From Gigantopelta aegis (taxonomy: Eukaryota > Mollusca > Gastropoda > Neomphalida > Peltospiridae), in the NCBI RefSeq assembly GCF_016097555.1, contig NC_054713.1:3930228-3994227 (forward strand): a DNA stretch of 64,000 bases. Reading direction: 5' to 3'. A program made the position numbers and the translations under genes. Within the stretch, counting starts at the first letter, position 1. Every line of letters begins with the position of its first letter. The notes under the pieces were generated by a model. That model ran no database searches. It had not been told where the DNA came from and saw only the letters and a program-made list of their open reading frames with translations. Below are positions 1 to 21,500 of the stretch, piece by piece.

Positions 1-9748
<9,748 letters not shown>

Positions 9749-10539
9749 GCCGTCAGCAAGGAGAAATCCTCACCTCGTCGTTGAAAACAAATTGTCTTCC
9801 GACACAAACCTACAAATATAATTACCCCAGTGAGAATACATACATGTGCATAAACACACCAGCTTGGTCACAATCAACCTGTACCTGGGGCAGCCACCGA
9901 CATAAAATGTTTAAGTCTTCTGAATCAAACTGTTATATAGTTACCAACATTTCATGCGAACCGTTGTTCTGTTCGCATGTCAGTCACGCAACATTAAAAT
10001 CACAAGAACCACCAATCGGTTATGTGGTGCACAATTACATTCTAAAATTAAAAGTATCATATATCAGTAATGAAAATGAAAATCAGTTTTATATTTTTGA
10101 ACCACCAATGTATCACAGAACCATAGTTCAAGTGTTTTAGGATTAGGTAGGCCTAACTCATCGGTTACGAGAACTATATTCACGTAACTGAACAATCGGT
10201 TACCTAAGTAAAACTCATGTGAATGGACTTCCAGTTACCTAAGATTTTAAAATATTGTCCCCTAGAATGCCCATCATCTTCCAAATCTTTGAGCCAAATA
10301 TTGTTGAGCATTCCATTTTTATTTTAAAACCAATCAATTGTGCAATAAAATTGAATATTTCCCACAACAATATGGCCAGAACATGCATGATTTCCTTCAT
10401 TAAGAAATACATTGTGGTAAACTTTGCTCAAGGGGTTCAGTGTTTATGAAAGATCACACATTTTTCTCAAATTAATATTTGACTTCCAAGTATTTAATTA
10501 TTATTTTTAGCCATTGTCATAAAAAAGAGTTTGTTTTAA

Positions 10540-10610
10540 AGTTTGGTTTGTTTAATAAATCGGCTATTGGATGTCAAACATTTGGTAATTCTGAAGTCAC
10601 ATGATTGTAA
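10540..10610 (-). mobile_element. SINE tail-2 fragment
   Basis: GTTTGTTTAATAAATCGGCT followed by TTGGATGTCAAACATTTGGT is the complement of the conserved tail shared by the SINEs at 7.0, 18.7 and 46.3 kb. The head and core are missing. Confidence 0.6.
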
Positions 10611-12187
10611 TGACGTGTACTACAAAAATATTTTCACAAATACTTGCCAAAAATAAAGTCCCTGCATGTTTTTTTCTGGGAGTTTGTTTATATATTTATT
10701 AAAAGTCTGAATGCATCTTATAAGTTATATTTTTTTAACCAAACAAATTTAGCAATTCACCATTATAATCATTAATTTATAAGACAACTTATATTTATAT
10801 ATAAGACAGCAAAACAGTTATATTTATGTTCCAAACATGTTCTCTTTTAATAACTGGTTGCTGAGGATTCCATTTTTCCATTTGACTTTACTTAAGTGTA
10901 AGCATTTTTTTTTTTTTTTACTTTGACACAGTGCATTCCCCAATTCATATTTCTTGCTGTTTTGCACATGGCACTCACTGGAAATAACAATAGACCAACA
11001 GGATATACATTAATTAAGAGTATGGTAACTTTCATTTTTTGTTTTTCAATGGAAAATACCTGGGAATTTTGAGTTGGAAAAGTGGTTTTCAGCAAATATT
11101 TTTGGTTGACAACAATGGTGGCACGTCACGGTAATTTTCAGGAATCGATAGTTGATTGTAACAACTAATTTGATAATAAATTTGATAGTTTTACCAACAA
11201 AAATCACAAAATATTGGGATATGAATCATAGTTGGTCTCCCAAAAACAAATACTGGACATCTGACCACAAATGCCCATAAGTAAATACAACTTTTTCAAA
11301 TTTTTGCCTAATTTTAATGAATTATATTTTATAACTGGTATAAAATATTATATAAATCAACAAAAATAAGACTTACTGATTCAAATATAAACTTTATTTT
11401 ATGTATTTATAAAAAATAGAAGGGAAAATATGCATGGCTCGAAACAGCTTGTGGTCAGGTCACCAAATGCGACCGACCAAAGTCCTGTTTGGACGACTTA
11501 AACATTTAAGTATAATGGCGTTAGTCGTGCAAATATTTCTATAATATATGAGCCACTATTAATAATTGTATGACATATATTTATTCCACATTAAAATCCT
11601 GCCTGTGGTTCGCAAAACTGAATGCAGTTATAAAATAAAGACATTCTAATAAAGTTCATTAACCATTTGGAACATATCGGCCAAATATGCGATCAAATCC
11701 GAACATTCCCGAATGCTGTCCTATAGTTTTTGTGATCTGCTTCGTGGTGTTACGATTTCTTTTTTTTAAATCTCGTTTTAATTAGGGTTTTTTAATAGGC
11801 CAGTTAATTTGGTGCCTAACGAATTGACTAATGAAATGAATTGTTACTATTTTCGGAGTAAAACCATGATCATGACTTCCTCTGCCAAGTGCAGTTTTCT
11901 TAAATGCACAGCAAGAAAGCAAAGTAAAAAAAACAAGCATGCCAAGGAAGTTGACTTTGCTTTTCAGTTGTGAATGAAGTTACGATAAGGGGAACTAATC
12001 CAGGACAACTAAATTAATCCAGTACCGTAGTCTGAAGGTTAAATAAGGACAACAGACAGACAAACAAAAACATATATATTTTTATACCACACTGAACAGT
12101 GTTGTTTTGAAAAGTTCTGGCTGTCAGCTACTGAAACAGGTGACTTTGTTAATATATGTACGATTGATGCTGTAGTTCTTGATGCCC
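10611..12187. other. Intronic/intergenic, nothing recognised
   Basis: AT-rich sequence within the presumed 5'-UTR intron of the zinc-finger gene. I see no gene, RNA or complete repeat here. Confidence 0.5.
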
Positions 12188-13134
12188 TAGCCCGAGTACT
12201 CTGACTGTAAGAGAGCTAGACGGACATTTGGACATAAACACGCTCTCATTACAGTCAGAGACCAACCTATGTCTTTTTTTGGCAATTCCTGACTACCAAA
12301 CGGTAGGCAACGAGTCCCGCTCTAATACACAACAATCCTATGTTTGACGTCAAATACCTTTACATCAATCATTTTCGAGTTAAGTGATACCAAAAAATCC
12401 ACATATTAATCACTAATACACTTACTACAGAAAGAAACCCGACAGCACCCACATTCAGCTACGCTTCGTGACACTCCGTCGCAACAATTGCAAAGCTCGG
12501 CGATCTATTTCGAGACGTAGACCACGTGATCGCGCACTGGGCGATTCCGCCTTGTGCAGCAGTTACAGGGGCCGTCTCATATCAAGCGAAGTTACAACAT
12601 GGAAGAGTTGGCTAATGCCGTTTTGGATGAATTTGGATTTCATTACGTCATTAAACCAAAACAATTACACATTATTGATTCCATTTTGAATTTGAAGGAT
12701 ACATTTGGGGTGTTATCGACAGGATATGGCAAAAGTATGTGCTACGTACTGCCTCCTCTTATGAGCCGACCCCTGTAACTGCTGCACAAGGCGGAATCGC
12801 CCAGTCTCGAAATAAGATTGCCGAGCTTTGTAATTGTTGCGACGGAGTGTCACGGAGCGTAGCTGAATGTGAGTGCTGTCGGGTTTCTTTCTGTAGTATG
12901 TGTATTAGTGATTAATATGTGGATTTTTTGGTATCACTTAACTCGAAAATGATTGATGTAAAGGTATTTGACGTCAAACATAGGACTGTTGTGGTATTAG
13001 AGCGGGACTCGTTACCTACCGTTTGGTAGTCAGGAATTGCCAAAAAAAGACATAGGTTGGTCTCCGACTGTAATGAGAGCGTGTTTATGTCCAAATGTCC
13101 GTCTAGCTCTCTTACAGTCAGAGTACTCGGGCTA
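12188..13134. mobile_element. Palindromic 9-bp-TSD element carrying a helicase gene fragment (Pack-MULE-like)
   Basis: Flanked by perfect 9-bp copies of TTGATGCCC (12179-12187 and 13135-13143). Both ends read TAGCCCGAGTACTC inward. The inverted arms cover about 12188-12580 and 12761-13134, differing mainly by a ~20-bp insert in the left arm. The 180-bp centre encodes the first 54 residues of a RecQ-like helicase. A 9-bp duplication with long inverted ends and a captured gene piece is the Mutator (Pack-MULE) pattern; Rehavkus elements also make 9-bp duplications. No transposase is present. Short relatives lie at 17995, 27001, 41610 and 50506. Confidence 0.8.
12599..12760 (+). CDS. RecQ-like helicase N-terminal fragment inside the palindromic element
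   Basis: ATG in a good context (ACAACATGG) opens 54 codons containing KPKQLHIIDSIL (the Q-motif/motif 0 position of RecQ helicases) and STGYGKSMCYVLPPL (Walker A, motif I, with the GKS lysine). The frame then enters the inverted arm and stops after …MSRPL. A full helicase core needs roughly 400 residues, so this is a fragment and cannot be an active enzyme. It appears intronless and starts at the gene's own ATG. It could be a captured host gene piece or a remnant of a helicase once encoded by the element. Confidence 0.7.
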
Positions 13135-13143
13135 TTGATGCCC

Positions 13144-14069
13144 ATGCAGGAAACTTTGATACATAATAGCATGTTTAGTGCTCATTTGAAAGGTAGAAAC
13201 CGTAAAAAAAAAAAAGCTCGCTTTATAAACACTGATATTCTTAATTTAGAACCGAATGATTATGCCCATTGAAACTGGTCGTCTACACTACACCAAATAC
13301 AATACTCATCAATAAAATGTAGGCACACAAAAATTGCAAGGGCATGTTAAAAGTAAAAAAAAAAACCAAATATCCAATTTTATATATTTATTACCTCAAT
13401 TTAAACAATCAAATGACTATGAGAAAGACCAATTTGGACATTATCCGATACTTGAGTGGGGAAAATGGCTACCTTCTGGGTCTGCTCCATTGGATGATTG
13501 AGCAATATGGAACATTGCTGTAACTGAATGAGCACTGATTACTCTAATTTACTAAGTAACTTAAAGTGTGGTTTTCGTATTTAAAGTTATAACACCCTTA
13601 GCAGGCCTTTCTTATAATCGGGCATTATTTCTTTTAACTGGTACTCTTTAACCATGTTGTAGAAACCCAGCCAAGCAAACTACGCGGATACCAGTGTGTC
13701 AACATGGCCAAAGAAAGAATCGGTCGCTATCGAAATTGGTCAGAAAAATAAATCCATTTGTCAAAATTAGTGCTAACCAAATCGACAATATAAATATTTA
13801 ATTTTACAAAACACAAACAAAATTTATTAAGCTGTTTCCTTGATAGGAAAAAATGTTTTTTTCATTTTATACTTTTGACCAGTAACTGTATCAAGTGCGA
13901 GCGCCGCGGCAAGCATCGACTGGTTCAGCACGCCATTTCATGGCGTACTTGGTTGTGCGAAATGCGGAATATCTACTGTAAATGAGTAAATAACATCATT
14001 CAAAATACAGTTTATATGTGATATATGATATATACGTAATATAAATAACGATATTTTACAAAAACTTAC
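13144..14069. other. Non-coding stretch, nothing recognised
   Basis: AT-rich with short A-runs. I see no open frame with family resemblance. It probably lies in the 5'-UTR intron of the zinc-finger gene. Confidence 0.4.
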
Positions 14070-14160
14070 GTGTAATTTTTAAATTATTGGCGAACAAAAA
14101 TGTCTGAGCTTAGTCGATGACCCACAATGCAATGGGAAAAAGAACGGAAGTGACGTGCGA
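14070..14160 (-). promoter_or_regulatory. Probable promoter and non-coding first exon of the zinc-finger gene
   Basis: Locally CpG-rich. It contains CGGAAGTGACGT (14145-14156), an ETS site abutting a CRE/ATF site, the usual pairing in ubiquitously active promoters. On the minus strand a strong donor ACAC/GTAAGT lies at 14070/14069. The nearest downstream minus-strand gene is the zinc-finger gene, with an acceptor-like site at 9810. Inferred from motifs only, with no transcript evidence. Confidence 0.4.
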
Positions 14161-14460
14161 GTTTTTGAGGCGTGTGTTTGGGGGCCCTCAACCGGTAAAA
14201 TCTGTTTGCCCAAACACAAATATTCTGTATCATTAAAATAAAGTATCACTTAAATTCTTTCTCTTATTAGATTTTTTTTTAATGACATTTAAATGTAATA
14301 TTAACTAGGTAAAACCTAACAGCGAGCGCAAGTTAAATAAATTAAAAATAGCACCTCCAGGGACGGGGGAAGGCACTGTATATACGGTCTGGGATCCTTT
14401 ACACGTATTATCTATATGGCACGGGCGTAGGAAGGTGCCAAAAAGTGTGTGTGTGTGGGG

Positions 14461-14477
14461 GGGGGGGGGGGGGGGGG
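14461..14477. repeat. (GT)n followed by a poly-G tract
   Basis: A short GT run (about 14445-14456) followed by a pure G run, just upstream of a SINE end. Confidence 0.85.
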
Positions 14478-14531
14478 CACACATAAATACAAGTAAAAGA
14501 AAGAAATGTTTTATTTAACGACGCACTCAAC

Positions 14532-15388
14532 GAATCCGGGTCGTTTCGCCCTTATTCCTATTCGCCCTTATTCCCGTTCGCCCCGAGTCATTTCGCCCTT
14601 AGAATGAGTCGTTTCGTCCTCCATTATGAGTCGTTTCGCCTCTATGTATTGGGGTGGTCCGAAACAAAATGTGGACAACTACAATAAATTTACTTTTCGT
14701 TAGATTTTACCCACATTTTGTCCAGACAGAAATCTTGAAAAAAACCCAATGGCATGGATTCCACATACTAGATGATAACCATGTCACCTGTATCGACTTC
14801 GCTGAGATCGCATAGGGCAAAAAGCATGTCATTTTGTGCCGGCTTCCATTTTGACTTTTTTATGGAATATTCTACAAGAGGGGTGAAAGTATATGACTTA
14901 ATCTAACAACCGTTGAATGTAATAACATGTTATGATATAAATGCAAATGTGATGACGTCATATTATTTTAATATTATTAATATTATTTGATTGTTTAAAG
15001 ATACCACTAGAGATCATTGATTTTATATTAATATTTTAGAGTCTTTCACCCTTCTTGAAGAGTATTCCATAAAATTCCAAAATGGCAGACAGCAGAAAAC
15101 TGCATGTATTTTGCCCTAAACTGGCTGTAACGAGAACAGACATCGATATGTTATGTTAAAACCTGTTTAAAAAAGCACAAAACACGCATTATTTTAAAAC
15201 ATTTTAATAATAAAATACGCATTATTTTAATAACAAGGACAACAACAATGCCATACATAGCATACAACAAGCATTTTTTAAATGTAAACTGAAGCAAATG
15301 GACCTTTTAATATTTCATCAGCATAGATGTAAACATGACACGTCAATGGATATTACAGAGGCCAATTTCGCAAATTTGCAAAAAATCG

Positions 15389-15421
<33 letters not shown>

Positions 15422-15765
15422 ACACACACACCAAAGCACTTTATAACTAATATGTCCTATCGACAATATCATTGTGTAGGCTAGTCTTTGTACTTATTAA
15501 TATAAAATACATCAGGCCCGTAGGAACTGGGATGGTGTGAGGGGAGGGATTCTTTAAAATATTGCACATAATAACATGTACATATAAATGGTGTTTATGG
15601 TTGATAAAGGGTTACAACTTGATAATCTATATCTGATTTGCAACTAGAGTCACGTAAACAAATTTATTCATCATTCACAAACATAAACATGAGGGCGAAA
15701 CGACCCTGTATAGAGGGCGAAACGACACGGGGCGATCGGGAATAAGGTCGAAACGACCTGATACC
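14532..15765. mobile_element. hAT-like element inserted in a SINE
   Basis: The 8-bp target duplication CACTCAAC lies at 14524-14531 and 15766-15773. The imperfect inverted ends contain GGTCGTTTCG(C/A)CCTTATTCC. TCGTTTCGCC-type motifs repeat near both ends. No transposase is seen. The SINE gives the pre-insertion sequence, so the borders are exact to a base or two. Confidence 0.75.
15389..15421. repeat. Poly-C tract followed by (CA)n
   Basis: A C run of about 33 bp inside the hAT-like element. Confidence 0.9.
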
Positions 15766-16111
15766 CACTCAACACATTTTATTTACGGTTATATGGCGTC
15801 AGACATGTTTACGGACCACACAGATTTTGAGAGGAAACCCGCTGTCGCCACTATATGGGCTACTCTTTCCGATTAGCAGCAAGTAAAAATAGGCCTATAT
15901 TTAAAAAAAAAACATCGCTGCACTGCTAGTGTGTGAGGCACATGCCCCTCCCCACTCCGCCACCCGCTTCCTACGCCAGTGATATGGTAATCTTCCATAG
16001 AAATATCAAGATGAGCAAGATATTATATGTTCCTCACTAAAATCAATAAATGCATTGCATCCACTTGCTATGCACCGTTTTTGTTGTCTGTGTTAAAGAG
16101 CCCCCATAAGC

Positions 16112-17805
16112 ATGAATGAATGAATGAATGTTTGTTTAACGACACCCCAGCACAAACATACATATCGGCTATTGGGTGTCAGAAATGGTAAGTATATGGA
16201 AATATTATTTATATATATTCATGTAAAACCAGTGTAAGGAGCTGTGGGAAAAAAGTATAATACAATACATAAAATCAAGGTAAGTACATTTTAAAACTTT
16301 GTATAGAAGTCAAAGTGTTTTAAAAACTTTACAATTAATTCTGGGTGGAATTTAAAAGATTCAAAAACATTTCTGTTGCCAAATATATCATTTCTCGTCG
16401 GCTTGAGATGATCACATTCCACCAAAATGTGACGCACAGTCAGTGTACACTGACAATGTTCACACAGAGGGGGAGGGTCCTTCTTTAAAATAAATGAATG
16501 CGTCAAATATGTATGACCGATGCGGGCACGGCACAAGACTACTTCATCCTTCCTGCATCGCCTGTAGGATGACTGACACTCTCCCAGGATTGCTTTGACA
16601 GAATGAAGCTTGTTCGCAACCGCACCGTCCCAGTAGTCTTGCCAAGTCGAAAAGATATATTGCTTTATATGAAATTTAAATTCACTGTAGGGGACACCAA
16701 CACGGACACGGGGCAAGTTCAAAGCAGACTTGGCAGCAACATCTGCCTTTTCGTTACCCCTAATGCCGACATGGCTGGGTACCCAACAAAATATAACATC
16801 TTTATTGGCAATTGATAAAAAGACACACTTTCGTATCACCATTCCAACTAAGGGGTGCTCCAAATACATGTACTGTAGAGCTTGGAGTCACGAAAGTGAG
16901 TCTGTAAAAATAATATATTTGGATGCACATGAATCCTTAATCTGTTCCAGGGCTTTAATCATTGCCCAAATTTCAGCAGTAAAGATTGATGCTGAATCGG
17001 GCAATCTCATGGAAATTATTGCGTCTGATGGAAAAACTGTAGCACAAGCCACAGAATTCCCATCCCGTGATCCGTCTGTGTAAACAGGAATGTAATCACA
17101 GTACCTCTCTTGGATTTCCATGAAATGTTGTTTATAAATAATAGCATCTGTGCGATCTTTTTTTAGATGCACAAGATCGAATACAATTTTTGGTAGTTTG
17201 ATACACCAAGGCATTTCCAAAATGTCTGTTAAATCAATGTTGGAAACTGATAAAAACTGCCTAATGCGAAGACCAAATGTCCGAATCGCATTCGGTTTCG
17301 CATCAAATAATTTCATATATTTATTATCAAACACCGCATTGTGTGCAGGATGTTTTGGCATTGATTTAATCTTTGTAGCATACTGCAGAGAAAGCTTTGA
17401 ACGTCTAGCACCCAAACTAGTTCGTGTGCATCGACGTACAAGCTCTCCACAGATGTTTTGAAAGCACCAAGACAAAGCCCAAGTCCCTGGTTGTGTATAG
17501 GATCTAGCATTTGCAAGTAAGACTTACGTGCTGACCCATACACAATGCACCCATAATCAAGTTTAGACCGAACTAAAGATCTGTAAAGTCGGAGCATAAC
17601 CTTTCGGTCTGCCCCCCATTCAGTCTTGCCAATAACCTTTAAGATATTGAGGGCCTTCAAGCCCTTCTTTTCACATACTGTAAATGAGGAACAAAAGATA
17701 GCCTCCTGTCAAAAATAACCCCCAGAAATTTGGTCTCCTCCACAACTGGAACCAGAGTTTTGTCCAGAAACAGCCGAGGATCTAAATGGTGACCGCTTTT
17801 CTGGC
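16112..17805 (-). mobile_element. 5'-truncated LINE with RNase H domain (I/Jockey-like group)
   Basis: The 13-bp target duplication AGCCCCCATAAGC lies at 16099-16111 and 17806-17818. Minus-strand coding pieces run from the C-terminal part of reverse transcriptase (VEETKFLGVIFD, LYRSLVRSKLDYGCIVYGSA) through RNase H (VYTDGSRDG, IFTAEIWAMIKAL, IIFTDS, CWVPSHVGIRGNEKADVAAK) to a Cys/His C-terminus (CEHCQC…HILVEC). At least three frame changes separate them, so it is dead. The 3' end is a GACACCCAATAGCCGAT…GGGGTGTCGTTAAAC hairpin plus (CATT)n. The catalytic YXDD half of the RT is missing through 5' truncation. Confidence 0.85.
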
Positions 17806-17994
17806 AGCCCCCATAAGCGTACGGGGCGGGGCAACAGGGGAGCAACGACAACTGATCCTGATCAGCGCCTGAACCTTTTTAGCTGTTTGACAATAATGTT
17901 AATATGAATAAATATTGTCATCAAAATTCGGGAATTTCCGTTTAATTCGAGCAAAAAATAGAAGCCCGAATGTCTTTGTGAGCACCCCAGCACC

Positions 17995-18058
17995 TAGCCA
18001 GAGTACTTTGACAGTGAGAGCTAGACGGACATTTGGAAAGTTATACTCTCTCATTACA
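17995..18058 (+). repeat. Partial end of the TAGCCCGAG palindromic family
   Basis: TAGCCAGAGTACTTTGACAG…CTAGACGGACATTTGG resembles the arm tip of the element at 12188. The partner end is absent. Confidence 0.55.
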
Positions 18059-18666
18059 GCGTAATATATATATACAGTGTTCACCCTGTCCATTGCCATG
18101 TTAGCCAATTGCCCATTTTTATACAAAGTGGCTACAGCATTTAGTCTTTGGCTATTAACTTTTTCTTTAGACATAGGGGTGGAGGGGGGTCTGACTAAAA
18201 ATCGAGTGCATAAAGCAAAGTTTTTAGAGGGCTCGGGGTTATGCTCTCCCGTAAAATTTTGAAAACTAGATGTTCTGAAATGCAATTTCCTGCATTCTAC
18301 AAAGTAAAATTAATCTCTGCCTTAAGATTTACTTCCAATAATATTTTTTATTCAGAATTATTGCTCCGCCGTGCCTGCCTTACGCTCACCTCCATACTCC
18401 AGGAACCGAGGACCGAGGTGGCATAGCCCCCTCCCCAACTCAAGTTTTTGGAAAGTGACAAATTGATTGCCTTGCAATAAAATGTTTGACAAATTTTTAT
18501 TTTAAACTTCGTGTGATTGCTCGCCTGGCATCATTTAAGGAGAGTGATCTTCAGCTCGCCTTGATTCTGGTCATGAATGGTGATTTCAAGGCTGAATTTT
18601 ATGGAATGTCTTCTTTTCCCACAAAAAGGAATACTGTGACAACTAGGATTTTCCCAGTACTTGGTC

Positions 18667-18705
18667 CCCCCCCCCCCCCCCCCCCCCCTCTCTCTCTCTC
18701 TCTGT
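18667..18705. repeat. Poly-C then (CT)n tract
   Basis: A C run of about 21 bp followed by CT repeats, directly before a SINE. It marks the left edge of duplicated segment B; the matching edge in segment A lies in a much longer CT-rich tract. Confidence 0.85.
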
Positions 18706-18711
18706 CACTCA

Positions 18712-19010
18712 GGCTGCAATATTTATCTCAGTAGGTTGAGTGCTCGCCTAAGATGCTTGCGTCGCAGGATCAAACCACCTCAGTGGATCCCCCCTTCCCT
18801 AGCTGTATTCCAACCAGTGCCCTATAACTGATCAAAGGCCTTGGTATGTGTTTTCCTGACTGTGGGGGAAGTGCTTATAAAAGATCCCTTGCTGCATTAG
18901 GAAAAATGTAGCGGATTTCCTGTGTGACTATATGTCAGAATTGCCAAATGTTTGACATACAATAGCCGATGATTAATTAATCAATGTGCTCTAGTGATGT
19001 CGTTAAACAA
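18712..19010 (+). mobile_element. SINE family 1c head with tail 2 (segment B copy)
   Basis: The tRNA-like head (TCTCAGTAGGTTGAGTGCTCG; B-box-like GGATCAAACCACC), a core (TCCAACCAGTGCCCTATAAC) and tail 2 (TTTGACATACAATAGCCGAT…GTCGTTAAACAAA). The orthologous copy is at 46284, so it predates the duplication. Confidence 0.8.
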
Positions 19011-19069
19011 ATCAAAACACATTCAGTCTATTTTCGTCCCTCCCTCACCATATCTGTCGGGTGTAAAGT

Positions 19070-21015
19070 TTACTTTTTTTTATTATTATTTTTTTTAAAT
19101 ATATTTATTGCCCCAGATATTTATATATTGATAATGTCAGGGTTGGGGCCCTGAAATCATTATCTTACAATAGATACATAAATATAAAGTGCATTCAATA
19201 AAATTACTAGTTAATTGAAACAGTCAAATTTGGAGCACAAAATTAATGACAGACTAAATATATAATAAAAGAGAAATTAAACAGATAGACAGAGAGAAAA
19301 GAAGAAAAGAAAAATCCATATTTCCAAATATAGAAAACAAACGTTATTGGCTTTTAGGTTACAAAAACTCCCACAAAAACCCCACCACCAACAGTATGTG
19401 TCTTATATTGGAGTTATTTTTAACTATTAAGGCTAAATTTAATTTTCTAGACATCTTTGCCAAGGTGCCCAGTTTTCATCAAACTCTTTATGTGAACAGT
19501 TTTTATACAGTATGTATTTCCCCATTTGTAATTTATCTGTAATTACATTTTTAATTCCAGTTATATGAAGTATATTTTTTTGAAGTTTTGTTCTATATAT
19601 ATATAATGCGTTACATTGACAATAAGCCAATTCACAAATTTATGATTTGTATGTATGCTGCCGAATAGAACCATACTTTTATCAAGCTGAATATATTCGT
19701 CTTTTTGCTGTAACAATTGTTCTATAGTTTTCCAAAGTTCACTGACTTTAGGGAAATCATAAAACAAGTGTTGCAATGTTTCTGGTTGCTGATTACAAAA
19801 GTTACAAGTACTGGAAGCAATATACTTTATTTTATATAAAAACGAATTTGTTGGTATAATCCTATGTAAAATTTGGTACTGAAACCATAGTAGAGTTGGG
19901 TCTTTCAAAATCATAAATGGCAGACTATAATACTTTGCCCATTTTGAAGTAGGAAAACAGCATCCTTCACGAGAATATTTCAATTGTGATGTAGGAACTA
20001 CAGTAGCATTATTCAGTACTTTATATATTTCTCTACTTCCCGATTAGTTTTTCGCAAGAAGCTTTATTTTCGAAGGAAATACTGGATGTTTAGGCACTTC
20101 GTATGTTTATTTATTTTAATTTGTTTTGTTTCGTATAAATAATTTGATTGCACATATTAAAGACGCATATTCTAAAAAATTTGATCGTATATTATATTTT
20201 GCATTAAAAGTGTTATAATCCATAAACTGCCCTTGGCTATCTAGTAAATCATATAAAAATATAACACCTTTTTCAGTGAAATTCTTATATAATATAGGTT
20301 TTCTGTCTATTAGTATATTACTATTATTCCAAATGTTCAAACTTAGAATTTCTTCTTCATTTTGAAATGTTAATTTTTGTTGAAATAAAATCCAACTATT
20401 TAATACATCCTTCCAAAACATATTTTTAATTTTCTTTATCCTAAGCTGAATTAAAAATTCACCATGTATAACTAAGTCTCTGGTTGTTAAACCTGTTATA
20501 GACTGAAAAATATTTGCCAATTTAGAATTTGACCCAAACAGTCTTTTTATCCAAGTCAGTTTTAATGATGTAGAGAAATGTATAATATCTAACATTTTAA
20601 GCCCACCTTTTTCATCATCTTGCACTAACTAGTATTGTTCTTTTTATCCGGTCAGGTTTGTTTTGCCATACAAAATTAAAAAGTAATTTATTTATTTGTT
20701 TTAATATTCTTTCCAGTGGATTTGGTAAAGAAATAAGTAAATGCGTTATTTTGGGTATTACAAGCGATTTTACCACAATAATTCTACCCAAAACAGTTAA
20801 TTTTCTTGTTGACCACTGTTTCATAGATTTCTTCATTTCCAATATTTTATATTTATAATTTTCATCAATCATTTGTTGCATATTTAGAGAAAAGTTTATT
20901 CCTAATAGACTAAAAGATTCAGCTCCCCATTCTAGCTTCCATTTTGATGGATGAAAGACTTCTTTTGAGAATATTTTACTTCCTATCCATATAATTTTCG
21001 ATTTCAAGAAATTTA
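19070..21015 (-). mobile_element. 5'-truncated L1/Tx1-like LINE
   Basis: Minus-strand pieces encode the post-catalytic part of an ORF2: KIIWIGSKIFSKEVF, FSLLGINFSLNMQ, SMKQWSTRKLTVLGRIIVVK, NKLLFNFVWQNKPDRIKR, then DDEKGGLKMLDIIHFSTSLK, and FQYQILHRIIPTNSFLYKI with a CNFCNQQPETLQHLFYDFP finger. Stops and frame changes interrupt it. The 3' UTR and A-rich tail lie toward 19075. The paralogous site in segment A (about 46665-46690) lacks it, so it inserted after the duplication. Confidence 0.8.
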
Positions 21016-21209
21016 TTTAAAACCACAATTTAATAGGGCTGTTTATCCTTATCTTCTGATATAATACACCCTTAATTATTTATGTCTTATTTTATAACTA
21101 AAAAATGCACCAACAAGACGAGGTGTCAGATCTGAAGGAGTTTAATATAATCCAAATTTAATGGTGCAAACTTCTGAAGTTTCTCATTTTCCTTATAGTC
21201 TCTAGTAGC

Positions 21210-21500
21210 CTAGTGTTGTACCGTATTTTCAAACTGTGCTAACGCCAGCATCGTCACGGCGTATGTATACGTGTCAGACGACCAGAAGGGGAAGACACTC
21301 TTGCCAGCATTGTAGCCGTAGAATTTCGTTGGCGTCTTCATTCCAAAATGCGATTGGTTGAAATTTGCTTCATACTGGGCTTCCGGAATAACGCCCTCGA
21401 CACCGAGCATGAAAAGCCCGTGAGGGAAGTGTATATGGTCGTGGATTTCCGTGCCGTTCAAATACTGCAGTCGGTTTATTGGATACCAAAATGGCAGACT
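21210..21500 (-). CDS. Copy B exon 8 (C-terminus)
   Basis: 291 nt including the TAG stop, acceptor CTGTTCCAG/AGTCTG. It encodes SLPFWYPINRLQYLNGTEIH…, FPHGLFMLGVEGVIPEAQYE…, PFWSSDTYTYAVTMLALAQF, ending …ENTVQH. There is no C-terminal anchor. Confidence 0.85.
   Translation of the reverse strand, partial: SLPFWYPINRLQYLNGTEIHDHIHFPHGLFMLGVEGVIPEAQYEANFNQSHFGMKTPTKFYGYNAGKSVFPFWSSDTYTYAVTMLALAQFENTVQH

Larger units (their letters stand above)
14503..15882 (-). mobile_element. SINE family 1, truncated and split by a DNA element
   Basis: SINE tail sequence at 14503-14531 (AAATGTTTTATTTAACGACG…) resumes at 15766 (CACTCAACACATTTTATTTA) and ends at about 15882 inside the body, with no tRNA head. 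The two halves join exactly once the 14532-15765 insert and one copy of CACTCAAC are removed. Confidence 0.85.
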
